Assembly (NCBI RefSeq): GCF_009720385.1
Contig: NZ_ML769303.1
Coordinates: 27,820-91,819 of the forward strand
Direction: 5' to 3'
From: Catellatospora vulcania
GTDB lineage: Bacteria > Actinomycetota > Actinomycetes > Mycobacteriales > Micromonosporaceae
Length of the DNA: 64,000 bases
Shown: positions 49,123 to 58,720 of the stretch, piece after piece
Layout: every line of letters starts with the position of its first letter
Position numbering within the stretch: the stretch's first letter is position 1
Made by a program: the position numbers and the translations under genes
Notes under the pieces: model-generated
What the model saw: the letters and a program-made list of their open reading frames with translations, nothing else
Database searches by the model: none
Told to the model about the DNA's origin: nothing

Positions 49123-50556
49123 ATGGCCGATCGGACCCCGTACTGGATCGCCGGTTCCCCGGAGACCAGTGATGATCTCGTTATTGTTCGCAACCCCTAC
49201 GACGGGCGCGTGGTCGGTCAGACCGCCAACGCTACGCCTGAGCAGGTCGAAAACGCGGTAGCGGCCGCCGCGAAGGTCGCGCCTGACGCGGCCCGGCTGC
49301 CCGCTGCCGCCCGCGCCGCCGCCCTCGACCACGTGAGCCGGCGGCTGGCCGAACGGGGCGACGAGGTCGCCGCGCTCATCAGCGCCGAAAACGGCAAACC
49401 GCTGATGTGGGCCAAGGCCGAACTCGGCCGCGCGGTCTCCACGTTCCGCTGGGCCGCCGAGGAGGCGCGCCGCTTCTCCGGCGAGCTGATGCGCCTGGAC
49501 ACCGACCCCGCCGCGGCCGGGCGGATGGCCGTCGTACGCCGCTTCCCCAAGGGCCCGGTGCTGGGCATCAGCCCGTTCAACTTCCCGCTGAACCTGGTCG
49601 CGCACAAGGTCGCCCCGGCGATCGCGGTCGGCGCCCCGATCGTCGTCAAGCCCGCCCCGGCCACCCCGCTGTCCGCGCTGCTGCTCGGCGAGCTGCTGGC
49701 CGAGACGGAGCTTCCCGCGGGCATGTTCTCCGTGGTGCCGATCCCCAACGAGCGCGCCGCGGCGCTGGTCGCCGACCCGCGGCTGCCGGTGGTGTCGTTC
49801 ACCGGGTCCGGCCCGGTCGGCGCGTCGATCCAGGCCGCGGTGCCGCACAAGCACGTGACGCTGGAGCTGGGCGGCAACGCCGCGGCGGTGGTCTGCGGCG
49901 ACTACGCCGACCTGGCCTGGGCGGCCCAGCGCATCGCCCTGTTCAGCAACTACCAGGCCGGACAGAGCTGCATCGCGGTGCAGCGCGTGATCGTGCACCG
50001 CGACCGGGCCTCCGCGTTCGTGCCGCAACTGGTCGCGGCGGTGCAGGCCCTCAAGACCGGTGACCCGGCCTCGGCCGACACGCAGGTCGGCCCGATGATC
50101 AATGAGGCGGCCGCGGACCGGGTGCAGGCCTGGGTGGACGAGGCCGTGGCGGGGGGTGCGAAGGTGCTGGTCGGAGGTACGCGCGACGGCGCGAGCTACG
50201 CCCCGACCGTGCTGGCCGACGTGCCCGCGGACGCCAAGGTCGCCTGCGACGAGGTGTTCGGGCCGGTGCTGGTGGTCTCCACGGTGGACTCCGACGAGGC
50301 CGCGTTCGCCGCCGTCAACGACTCGGCGTTCGGCCTGCAGGCGGGGGTGTTCACGAGCAACCTGCAGACGGCGTTCACCGCGCACGCGACGTTGCAGGTC
50401 GGGGGCGTGATCGTCGGCGACGTGCCGTCGTTCCGGGCCGATCAGATGCCGTACGGCGGGGTCAAGGGCTCCGGCACCGGCCGCGAGGGCCTGCGCAGCG
50501 CCATGGACGACTACACCGACCCCCGCGTCCTCGTCCTCACCGGATTGCAGCTCTAG
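49123..50556 (+). CDS. Aldehyde dehydrogenase, probably succinate-semialdehyde dehydrogenase
   Basis: A 477-residue NAD(P) aldehyde dehydrogenase. SPFNFPLNLVAHKVAPAIAVGAP is the cofactor segment, LELGGNAAAVV the general-base region and YQAGQSCIAVQR holds the catalytic Cys. The family branch is closer to phosphonoacetaldehyde/glyceraldehyde-type enzymes than to classical GabD. Position opposite the gabT operon suggests oxidation of succinate semialdehyde to succinate, ending the GABA route; this is contextual inference. The message appears to be leaderless. Confidence 0.82.
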   Translation: MADRTPYWIAGSPETSDDLVIVRNPYDGRVVGQTANATPEQVENAVAAAAKVAPDAARLPAAARAAALDHVSRRLAERGDEVAALISAENGKPLMWAKAELGRAVSTFRWAAEEARRFSGELMRLDTDPAAAGRMAVVRRFPKGPVLGISPFNFPLNLVAHKVAPAIAVGAPIVVKPAPATPLSALLLGELLAETELPAGMFSVVPIPNERAAALVADPRLPVVSFTGSGPVGASIQAAVPHKHVTLELGGNAAAVVCGDYADLAWAAQRIALFSNYQAGQSCIAVQRVIVHRDRASAFVPQLVAAVQALKTGDPASADTQVGPMINEAAADRVQAWVDEAVAGGAKVLVGGTRDGASYAPTVLADVPADAKVACDEVFGPVLVVSTVDSDEAAFAAVNDSAFGLQAGVFTSNLQTAFTAHATLQVGGVIVGDVPSFRADQMPYGGVKGSGTGREGLRSAMDDYTDPRVLVLTGLQL

Positions 50557-50562
50557 TCGTGA

Positions 50563-50608
50563 ATCTTGTGCAGTTGGTGTCGCTCCAGCGACACCAACTG
50601 CACAAGAT
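50563..50608. repeat. 22-bp perfect palindrome (family D, copy 1)
   Basis: Bases 50563-50584 pair perfectly with 50587-50608 around CC, seven bases after the previous stop codon. A diverged copy lies at 51644-51689, so the pair flanks the AbiEi/DUF559-like gene. Confidence 0.8.
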
Positions 50609-50626
50609 CCGTGATGGGGTCGGCGG

Positions 50627-51643
50627 ATGCCGTCTTCACGTTCCGACGCCGGTGGGCGCTTCGGTGGCCTGCGGGCCCAGGATCGCGTCACGCCGGACGT
50701 GGTGCCGAGACGCGATGCGGGCGAGATCGAGTGGATCCTCTTCGAGCAGCGTGGGGTGCTCACCACCGCTCAGGCACGTGAGCTGCTCACGCCTTCAAAA
50801 GTCCGGCATCTGCTCGCCACCGGCAGGTGGCGTCGGCTGAGCCGGGGCGTACTGCTGGCGAGCGGGTCCGAGGTGACCGAGGACCAGGCGAACTGGATGG
50901 CGGTGCTGGCCGCCGGGCCGGGCGCAGTGCTCGCGGGACTGGCCGCCGCCAGGTGCGGCGGACTGCGCGGCAGATTCCGGCGGGCGGTGACCGACGTGCT
51001 GATCCCAGCGGGGCGCCGTGCGGTGGAGCTGCCCCGGACTGGGCCGATCGACCTGCCCGTGGTGCGGGTGCACCGCACCACGCTGCTGCCGGAGCAGGAC
51101 GTCCAGGCGGGCCGTCCGCGGCGCACCTCGATGGCGAGGTCGGTCGTCGACGCCGCGGCGTGGGCGCTGGAGGACGACGAGGCGCGGTCACTGGTTGCGG
51201 CCGCCTGCCAGCAGCGCCGGGTGCTGCCGGAGGAGGTCACCGAGGTGGCGCTGCGGCTGCCGCGGTTCCGGCGGCGGTCGCTGGTGCTGGAGACCGCTCG
51301 GCTGGCCGGGGGAGGTGCGACCGCGCTGAGCGAGATCGACCTGGTCAAGTTGTGCGCGCGGCACGGGCTGCCGACACCGGACCTGCAGGAACGCCGGAAG
51401 GACGCGGCCGGTCGCAACCGTTACCTGGACGCTTACTGGCGTCGATTCCAACTGCACGTCGAGGTCGACGGGGCGCACCACATGGACGAGCGGCACTGGG
51501 CCGCGGACATGCTGCGACAGAACGAGGTCTGGCTGCAGGGGGATCGGGTGCTGCGGTTTCCTGCCTGGTTGTTGCGCTCCGATCCCGCCCGCGTCGTTAC
51601 TCAATTACGGGCCGCGCTGGGTGCCGCCGGGTGGACTGAGTGA
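50627..51643 (+). CDS. AbiEi-like/DUF559 (Vsr-fold) protein
   Basis: A 338-residue protein. The N-terminal part (residues about 35-110) looks like the AbiEi antitoxin winged helix (RGVLTTAQARELLTPSKVRHLLATGRWRRLSRGVLL). The C-terminal 90 residues resemble DUF559/Vsr-type PD-(D/E)XK nucleases (RNRYLDAYWRRFQLHVEVDGAHHMDERHWAADMLRQNEVWLQGDRVLRFPAWLL). Stand-alone copies are frequent in actinobacteria; no AbiEii toxin is adjacent. The start is uncertain (ATG 50627 or GTG 50699/50702). It lies exactly between two copies of the same palindrome. Confidence 0.75.
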   Translation: MPSSRSDAGGRFGGLRAQDRVTPDVVPRRDAGEIEWILFEQRGVLTTAQARELLTPSKVRHLLATGRWRRLSRGVLLASGSEVTEDQANWMAVLAAGPGAVLAGLAAARCGGLRGRFRRAVTDVLIPAGRRAVELPRTGPIDLPVVRVHRTTLLPEQDVQAGRPRRTSMARSVVDAAAWALEDDEARSLVAAACQQRRVLPEEVTEVALRLPRFRRRSLVLETARLAGGGATALSEIDLVKLCARHGLPTPDLQERRKDAAGRNRYLDAYWRRFQLHVEVDGAHHMDERHWAADMLRQNEVWLQGDRVLRFPAWLLRSDPARVVTQLRAALGAAGWTE

Positions 51644-51689
51644 ATCTTGTGCAGTTCGTGTTGCCAGGACGACACGAAGTGCACAAGAT
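51644..51689. repeat. Imperfect palindrome (family D, copy 2)
   Basis: ATCTTGTGCA (51644-51653) pairs with TGCACAAGAT (51680-51689), and TTCGTGT (51655-51661) with ACACGAA (51672-51678), with one G-G mismatch. It begins directly after the previous stop codon. The outer arm equals family D copy 1. Confidence 0.75.
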
Positions 51690-51773
51690 CCAAAGGGTCG
51701 GTGTCCGCCCGAGCGGGGTACGTAACGTGCGGTGGTTAGGGTGAAGCAGATAGCTGAGGCTTAAGGAGATGTT

Positions 51774-53153
51774 GTGTCTGACCTGTCCCAGATCGTCAAG
51801 GCGTACGACGTTCGCGGCACCGTGCCCGAGCAGCTGAACGAGCCGGTGGCCGGTGCGCTCGGCCGGGCGTTCGCGCAGACGCTGCGGGCGCTGGGGGAGG
51901 ACCGCGGCACCATCGTGGTCGCCCACGACATGCGCGACTCCGGGCCGTCGCTGGTCAAGGCCTTCACCGACGGCGTACGCGCCGAGGGCATCAACGTGAT
52001 CAACGCGGGTCTCGGCTCGACCGACCTGCTGTACTACGCCTCCGGCATCCTCGACCTGCCCGGTGCCATGTTCACCGCGAGCCACAACCCGGCCCAGTAC
52101 AACGGCATCAAGCTGTGCTTCGCCGGGGCCAAGCCGGTCGGCCAGGCCAGCGGGCTGTCCGCGATCCGGGAGCGGGCGCAGGAGCTGCTGGACACCCGGG
52201 CCGAGATGCCCGCCCCGTCGGGCGACATCGAGACCCGCGAGATGCTGGCCGACTACGCGGCGCACCTGCGCACGCTGGTGGACCTGAGCGGGATCCGGCC
52301 GCTGAAGGTGGTCGTCGACGCGGGCAACGGCATGGGCGGGTACACCGTCCCGGCCGTGCTCGGCGACGCGGTGCTGCCGGCGCTGCCCCTGGACATCGTG
52401 CCGCTGTACTTCGAGCTGGACGGCTCGTTCCCGAACCACGAGGCCAACCCGCTGGAGCCGGCGAACCTGGTGGACCTGCAGGCCGCGGTACGCGAGCACG
52501 GGGCCGACCTGGGCCTGGCCTTCGACGGCGACGCCGACCGCTGCTTCGTGGTCGACGCCGACGGCGCGCCGGTGTCCCCGTCCGCGGTGACCGCCCTGGT
52601 CGCGACCCGGGAGCTGGCCAAGCACCCCGGGGCGACGATCATCCACAACCTGATCACCTCGGCGGCGGTGCCGGAGATCGTGCGCGAGCACGGCGGCATC
52701 CCGGTGCGCACCCGGGTGGGCCACTCCTTCATCAAGGCGGAGATGGCGACCACCGGCGCGGTGTTCGGCGGCGAGCACTCGGCGCACTACTACTTCCGCG
52801 ACTTCTGGGGCGCCGACACCGGCATGCTGGCCGCGATGCACGTGCTGGCGGCCCTGGGTGAGCAGGACGGCCCGCTGTCGGTGCTGGGCGCGCAGTTCGA
52901 GCGGTACACCGCCTCCGGTGAGATCAACTCGGTGGTGGCGGACCAGGGCGCGAAGCTGTCGCAGGTGCGAGCCCACTTCTCCGGCGAGCAGCAGGACGAG
53001 CTGGACGGTCTGACCGTTGCCTTCGCCGACGGCAGCTGGGTGAACCTGCGCGCGTCCAACACCGAGCCGCTGCTGCGGCTCAACGTCGAGGCCCCGACCG
53101 CGGAGCGGATGTCGGAGCTGCGCGACGAGGTGCTGAAGCTGGTCCGTGGGTAG
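51774..53153 (+). CDS. manB: Phosphomannomutase/phosphoglucomutase
   Basis: A 459-residue alpha-D-phosphohexomutase interconverting mannose-6-phosphate and mannose-1-phosphate. The phosphoserine loop is FTASHNPAQYNG (Ser near residue 103), the Mg loop FDGDADRCFVVD, the sugar-specificity loop GGEHSAHYYF and the C-terminal phosphate site RASNTEPLLRL. The GTG has AAGGAG 5 bases upstream. It starts the conserved manB-Trm112-SIS-(CDF)-manA-ahcY stretch, all on the plus strand. It provides the substrate for the ManC enzyme encoded at 17135. Confidence 0.94.
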   Translation: MSDLSQIVKAYDVRGTVPEQLNEPVAGALGRAFAQTLRALGEDRGTIVVAHDMRDSGPSLVKAFTDGVRAEGINVINAGLGSTDLLYYASGILDLPGAMFTASHNPAQYNGIKLCFAGAKPVGQASGLSAIRERAQELLDTRAEMPAPSGDIETREMLADYAAHLRTLVDLSGIRPLKVVVDAGNGMGGYTVPAVLGDAVLPALPLDIVPLYFELDGSFPNHEANPLEPANLVDLQAAVREHGADLGLAFDGDADRCFVVDADGAPVSPSAVTALVATRELAKHPGATIIHNLITSAAVPEIVREHGGIPVRTRVGHSFIKAEMATTGAVFGGEHSAHYYFRDFWGADTGMLAAMHVLAALGEQDGPLSVLGAQFERYTASGEINSVVADQGAKLSQVRAHFSGEQQDELDGLTVAFADGSWVNLRASNTEPLLRLNVEAPTAERMSELRDEVLKLVRG

Positions 53154-53191
53154 GCTGCTGACAGCTCAGTAGCGATCTGAAGGAGCCGGAC

Positions 53192-53374
53192 GTGTCGCTC
53201 GCCCCGCAACTGCTAGAAGTCCTCGCCTGCCCGGCGGAGGACCACGCGCCGCTGACCCACGACCCCGAGGCGCAGACGCTCACCTGCACCTCCTGCAGCC
53301 GGGTCTACCCGGTGCGGGACGGGCTGCCGGTGCTGCTCCTCGACGAGGTGCTCACCGCCCCGGCGGGTGAGTGA
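53192..53374 (+). CDS. Trm112-like zinc-binding protein
   Basis: A 60-residue protein of the Trm112/UPF0434 type (LLEVLACPAEDHAPL, LTCTSCSRVYPVRDGLPVLL). Three Cys (13, 32, 35) are present; the second Cys of the usual first pair is replaced in CPAEDH, so a modified site is likely. Small Trm112-like proteins can activate methyltransferases. The GTG has AAGGAG upstream, and its stop overlaps the start of the next gene. Confidence 0.82.
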   Translation: MSLAPQLLEVLACPAEDHAPLTHDPEAQTLTCTSCSRVYPVRDGLPVLLLDEVLTAPAGE

Positions 53375-54576
53375 TGGGCAGCCCGATCGACGGCGCCGCG
53401 GGGGTTCGCGGCAACCGCTTCTTCGACGAGGCGCTGCTGGACAACGCACCGGCGCTGGCCGCGCGGGACCCGGGCGGCATGCTCCGGGCGATCGCGTCGG
53501 CTGGCGCGCAGGTGCGCGAGGCCACCACGCTGACCGCCGAGACCGACCTGAGCCACCTCGCCGACGAGGGCCGGCCGCGGGCGGTCGTGGTGGTCGGCGC
53601 GGGCACGGCCGCGCGCACCGGTGACATCCTGACGACCATCGCGGGGCCGCGCTGCCTCGTGCCGGTGCTGACCCACCGCAGCGTGGAGGTGCCGGGCTGG
53701 ATCGGCGCGGCCGACGTGGTGATCGCCGTGTCGGCGTCGGGCCGCTCGCCCGAGGCGCTGGCCGTGGCCGAGGCGGCGGGCCGCCGCGGCGCGCGGCTGG
53801 TGGGCATCGGCGCGCCGGGTTCGCCGCTGCAGTCGGTGGCCGAGCGCTACCGCGCCCCGTTCATCCCGGTGCCGCGCCGCGGTGCGGCGCGGGCCAACCT
53901 GTGGGGTCTGACGGTGCCGGTGCTGATGGCCGCCCGCGCGCTGGGCCTGGTCAAGGTCAACGAAGCGGATCTCGCCGAGACGGCGGTCCGCCTGGACCAG
54001 GACGCCGACCGCTGCCGGCCCACCGCGGAGACGTTCGTCAACCGCGCCAAGACGCTGGCCCTGAACATGGCCGGCTCGGTGCCGGTCATCTGGGGCGATT
54101 CGCCGCTGGCGGCGGTGGCCGCGGTGCGCTACGGCGACATGCTGTCGGCGAACGCCCGCTACCCGGTCGTCACCGACGCGCTCGGCGAGGCCGGCCGCGG
54201 CCGGGTGGGCCTGCTCGACGGCGTGTTCGGCGCGCTCGCCGCGCTGGAGCGGGACATCTTCGCTGATCCCGAGCTTGACGACGCGACGGTGGACCCCCCG
54301 CGTCTGCGGGTGGTGCTGCTGTGCGACGGTGGGCTCGCCGACGAGAACAGCGCGGCGCAGACGACGGACCGGCGAGCCGAGGTGGTGCAGGACATCGCGG
54401 CGAGGCGCGGGATCGAGGTGGACGTGCTCACCGCCGAAGGCGGATCGGCGCTGGAGCGGTTCGCCTCACTGGTCGCGGCGACGGACTTCGCCTCGGTCTA
54501 CCTCGGCCTCGGGCATGGCCTGGATCCGATGGCGGTGCCGGCCGTCACGGAGCTGAAGGAGCAGTTGCGCAAGTGA
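53374..54576 (+). CDS. SIS-domain sugar isomerase-like protein
   Basis: About 400 residues, resembling bifunctional phosphoglucose/phosphomannose isomerases and the actinobacterial SIS proteins located between manB and manA. AVVVVGAGTAARTGDIL and IAVSASGRSPEALAVAEAAGRRGARLVGI are the two SIS phosphosugar-binding motifs. A C-terminal half follows (SVPVIWGDSPLAAVAAVRYGDML; VVLLCDGGLADE). It starts at ATG 53374, or GTG 53371, overlapping the Trm112-like gene. A mannose-phosphate role is inferred from its neighbours. Confidence 0.82.
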   Translation: MGSPIDGAAGVRGNRFFDEALLDNAPALAARDPGGMLRAIASAGAQVREATTLTAETDLSHLADEGRPRAVVVVGAGTAARTGDILTTIAGPRCLVPVLTHRSVEVPGWIGAADVVIAVSASGRSPEALAVAEAAGRRGARLVGIGAPGSPLQSVAERYRAPFIPVPRRGAARANLWGLTVPVLMAARALGLVKVNEADLAETAVRLDQDADRCRPTAETFVNRAKTLALNMAGSVPVIWGDSPLAAVAAVRYGDMLSANARYPVVTDALGEAGRGRVGLLDGVFGALAALERDIFADPELDDATVDPPRLRVVLLCDGGLADENSAAQTTDRRAEVVQDIAARRGIEVDVLTAEGGSALERFASLVAATDFASVYLGLGHGLDPMAVPAVTELKEQLRK

Positions 54577-54667
54577 GCGAGCGAAGCGGGCTCAACAACT
54601 ACATGGGCGGAACGAGCGGGCGGCGCGGCATGGCGCCGTCCGCCTGTGGGCGTGCCGGGGTGGCGGC

Positions 54668-55606
54668 GTGAGCGCCGGAGGCGGCACCAAGGCGATCGTC
54701 GCGGCGCTGCTGGCGAACGTGGGTATCGCGATCACCAAGTTCATCGCGTGGGCCCTGTCCGGGTCGTCGTCGATGCTGGCGGAGGCGATCCACTCGGTGG
54801 CCGACTCGGGCAACCAGGTGCTGCTGCTGTTCGGCGGCCGCCGGGCCCAGCGGCAGGCGACGCCGCTGCACCCGTTCGGTTTCGGCCGGGAGCGGTACAT
54901 CTACGCGTTCATCGTGTCGATCGTCCTGTTCAGCGTGGGTGGCCTGTTCGCCCTGTATGAGGCGTACCACAAGTTCCACGAGGCAACGCACAGCGCGGAC
55001 AAGGGCGCCATCACCAGCTGGCAGTGGCTGCCGGTCACGGTGCTGCTCGTCGCGATCGTCCTGGAGTCGTTCTCCTTCCGCACCGCGATCGTCGAATCCA
55101 ACCTGGTACGCGGCAACGCCTCCTGGAAGGACTTCATCCGGCGGGCCAAGGCGCCGGAACTCCCGGTGATCCTGCTGGAGGACCTCGGCGCGCTGGTGGG
55201 TCTGGTCTTCGCCCTGTTCGGCGTCTGCATGACGCTGATCACCGGTAACGGCATCTGGGATGCCGTCGGCACTATGATGATCGGTCTCCTGCTCGTCGTC
55301 ATCGCCGTGGTGCTGGCGATCGAGACGAAGAGCCTGCTGCTCGGCGAGTCGGCCACCGACGAGCACGTCAAGGCGATCGCCGTGGCGATCGAGGCCGGCC
55401 CCGAGGTGGAGCGCTTGATCCACATGCGCACCATGCACCTCGGTCCGGAGGAGCTGCTCGTCGCCGCCAAGATCGCGGTACGGCACGACGAGTCGGCCGA
55501 CGAGGTGGCCAGGGGCATCGACGCCACCGAGCGGCGGATCCGCGAGGCGGTGCCGATCGCCAAGCTGATCTACCTAGAGCCGGACATCTACCACCAGAAG
55601 GGCTGA
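54668..55606 (+). CDS. Cation diffusion facilitator family transporter
   Basis: A 312-residue CDF transporter exporting divalent metals in exchange for protons. Six membrane segments are visible (KAIVAALLANVGIAITKFIAWAL; YIYAFIVSIVLFSVGGLFALYEAY; WLPVTVLLVAIVLESFSF; ALVGLVFALFGVCMTLI; VGTMMIGLLLVVIAVVLAI). AEAIHSVADSGNQ supplies His/Asp in helix II, and LLEDLGALVG an Asp in helix V. The cytoplasmic C-terminal domain follows. The metal is unknown. The GTG start lies in the middle of the man gene cluster, where mycobacteria also carry a transporter gene. Confidence 0.88.
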   Translation: MSAGGGTKAIVAALLANVGIAITKFIAWALSGSSSMLAEAIHSVADSGNQVLLLFGGRRAQRQATPLHPFGFGRERYIYAFIVSIVLFSVGGLFALYEAYHKFHEATHSADKGAITSWQWLPVTVLLVAIVLESFSFRTAIVESNLVRGNASWKDFIRRAKAPELPVILLEDLGALVGLVFALFGVCMTLITGNGIWDAVGTMMIGLLLVVIAVVLAIETKSLLLGESATDEHVKAIAVAIEAGPEVERLIHMRTMHLGPEELLVAAKIAVRHDESADEVARGIDATERRIREAVPIAKLIYLEPDIYHQKG

Positions 55607-55610
55607 GCGA

Positions 55611-56774
55611 GTGCGCCGCCTCCACAACCGCATCCGGCCCTATGCGTGGGGCTCGCACGACGTGATCGCGCGTGTGCAGGGGCGGCCCGTGCCCAGTGAC
55701 GGGCCCGAGGCCGAGCTGTGGGTCGGCGCACATCCCGACTGCTCCTCCCTGGTGGGCGACGTCCCGCTGGTCGACGTGATCGCGTCGGCGCCGGGCGACC
55801 TGCTCGGCGCCGACGCGCTCGACCGGTTCGGCGTACGGCTGCCGTACCTGCTCAAGCTGCTGGCCGCGGAGCGCTCGCTGTCCCTGCAGGCGCATCCCGA
55901 CGCGCGGCAGGCGGCCGACGGCTACGCGGCCGAGAACGCTGCGGGGGTGCCCCACGGGGCCGCCCACCGCAGCTACGTCGACGGCAACCACAAGCCCGAG
56001 CTGCTGGTGGCGTACACCGAGTTCGAGGCGCTCTGCGGGTTCCGGCCGGCGGCCGAGTCGGCGGAGCTGCTCGACGCGCTCGGCGTCATGGCGCTCAAGC
56101 CGGTGGTCGGCGCGCTGGCCGTGGGCGACCTGCGGGAGGCCGTACGCGCACTGCTCAGTTGGCCCGCGGCCGGCCGGGCTGACCTCGTCGACCAGGCCGT
56201 GACGGCGTCCGGGAACCTGCCGGACGGACCGGCCGGCGGCGGCCCGCGCGGCCTGGTGCGGCTGCTGGCGCACGACTACCCGGGTGACGTCGGGGTGCTG
56301 GTCGCGCTGCTGCTCAACCACGTGGTGCTGGCCCCGGGCCAGGGCATCTGGATGCCGGCGGGCAACCTGCACGGCTACCTGCGCGGGGCCGGGGTCGAGA
56401 TCATGGCGGCCAGCGACAACGTGCTGCGCGGCGGGCTGACCCCCAAACACGTGAACGTCCCGGAGCTGCTGCGGGTGCTGCGCTTCGAGCCGCTGCCCGA
56501 CCCGGTGCGCGACCCCGAGCCGGTGGCGCCGGGCGTGGACACCTGGTCCGTGCCGGTGGACGACTTCCGGCTGCACCGCATCCGGCTGGACGGCGGCGAG
56601 GCGGCGCTGGACCCGGCGGGGCCGCGTACCACGCTGTGCCTGGCGGGGGCGGTGACGGTCGGCGACAGCGCGGGCTCGGCCCGGCTGAGCGGCGGCGAGG
56701 CCGCGTTCGGCGCCGCGGGCGGCGGAAAGATGATCTTCTCGGGCACCGGAGAGGCGTACCTGGCCTCGCTCTGA
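55611..56774 (+). CDS. manA: Mannose-6-phosphate isomerase, class I
   Basis: A 387-residue zinc isomerase interconverting fructose-6-phosphate and mannose-6-phosphate. RIRPYAWGSHDVIA begins the protein; zinc ligands are in SLQAHPD, NHKPELLVA and PAGNLHGYLRG. The GTG start lies 4 bases after the CDF stop. It feeds manB and manC for GDP-mannose. A terminator hairpin follows. Confidence 0.94.
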   Translation: MRRLHNRIRPYAWGSHDVIARVQGRPVPSDGPEAELWVGAHPDCSSLVGDVPLVDVIASAPGDLLGADALDRFGVRLPYLLKLLAAERSLSLQAHPDARQAADGYAAENAAGVPHGAAHRSYVDGNHKPELLVAYTEFEALCGFRPAAESAELLDALGVMALKPVVGALAVGDLREAVRALLSWPAAGRADLVDQAVTASGNLPDGPAGGGPRGLVRLLAHDYPGDVGVLVALLLNHVVLAPGQGIWMPAGNLHGYLRGAGVEIMAASDNVLRGGLTPKHVNVPELLRVLRFEPLPDPVRDPEPVAPGVDTWSVPVDDFRLHRIRLDGGEAALDPAGPRTTLCLAGAVTVGDSAGSARLSGGEAAFGAAGGGKMIFSGTGEAYLASL

Positions 56775-56801
56775 GTGCCGCCCTGCTCCACAACAGACGT
56801 T

Positions 56802-56851
56802 GGCCTGACCGGTTGAAAATGAACCCCATTTCTCAACCGGGCAGGCCTTTT
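56802..56851 (+). terminator. Intrinsic terminator after manA (degenerate family A member)
   Basis: GGCCTG-A-CCGGTTGA (56802-56816) pairs with TCAACCGG-G-CAGGCC (56833-56847), followed by TTTT. Its left flank AGACGTTGGCCT (56795-56806) equals the outer arm of family A, but the matching right flank is lost. Confidence 0.8.
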
Positions 56852-56905
56852 CGCGTACACGGGGACCGGCGCGACACGGCGACGCGTACGACTTGAGGGT
56901 TCTGC

Positions 56906-56933
56906 TTGACACCAGAAAAGCGGAGTGTAGCCT
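56906..56933 (+). promoter_or_regulatory. Strong promoter upstream of ahcY
   Basis: TTGACA (56906-56911, perfect -35), 16 bp, TAGCCT (56928-56933). It lies more than 220 bases before the ahcY start, implying a long structured leader or a separate small RNA. Confidence 0.6.
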
Positions 56934-56939
56934 TTTACT

Positions 56940-57156
56940 CACGCAGCGTTATCGGGATCATTCAGTCCGAGCCACGCGCGGGGGAACCAAACCGGGGGGA
57001 GTGTGGCCCGGTCTTTGAGGCGGAGGGTCCGTCCGGAGACCGGGCCACACGTATTGCCCCGGACCGACGCACCGTCCCGGCCGGTTCTCGGTCCCTGGGA
57101 CGGGGAGAAGTAGGCTGTACCTCGCACTGGTCAGCCGACCGATTGGGAGTTCATCT
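56940..57156 (+). other. Structured leader of ahcY, candidate cis-regulatory RNA
   Basis: No protein gene is supported here. GTGTGGCCCGGTCT (57001-57014) pairs perfectly with AGACCGGGCCACAC (57037-57050) around a 22-base loop. It is preceded by the G-rich segment GGGGGAACCAAACCGGGGGG at 56980-56998 region. TAGGCT at 57111-57116 may be a second -10 box nearer the gene. The layout would suit an attenuator or riboswitch, but I cannot match it confidently to a known class; see findings. Confidence 0.45.
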
Positions 57157-58608
<1,452 letters not shown>

Positions 58609-58625
58609 TCCGGATCGGCGAAACG

Positions 58626-58657
58626 GAGAAAGGGCGCCCGCTCGGGCGCCCTTTCTC
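58626..58657 (+). terminator. Intrinsic terminator of ahcY
   Basis: GAGAAAGGGCGCCCG (58626-58640) pairs perfectly with CGGGCGCCCTTTCTC (58643-58657). The stem's A/T end provides a short U-rich tail. Confidence 0.85.
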
Positions 58658-58720
58658 GTGTTCTGGACCCGGTCCAATGAAGTGACGGGGATCGACTTCT
58701 CAGCTGATGGGCACCTACGC

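Noticed and set aside
50627-51643. A complete AbiE toxin-antitoxin system
   Set aside because: Only an AbiEi-like N-terminus with a DUF559-like C-terminus is present; the adjacent genes are aldehyde dehydrogenase and manB, so no AbiEii toxin partner exists here.
29444-51689. A genomic island integrated at a tRNA gene with attachment sites
   Set aside because: No integrase, transposase or true tRNA lies at either edge, and no direct repeat pair that would serve as att sites was found; only dispersed palindromes.
56960-57060. A c-di-AMP (ydaO-type) riboswitch before ahcY
   Set aside because: The GGGGGAACCAAACC segment resembles the 5' half of that motif, but the expected 3' half with CCCGAACCCGTCAGCTAACC-like sequence is absent.
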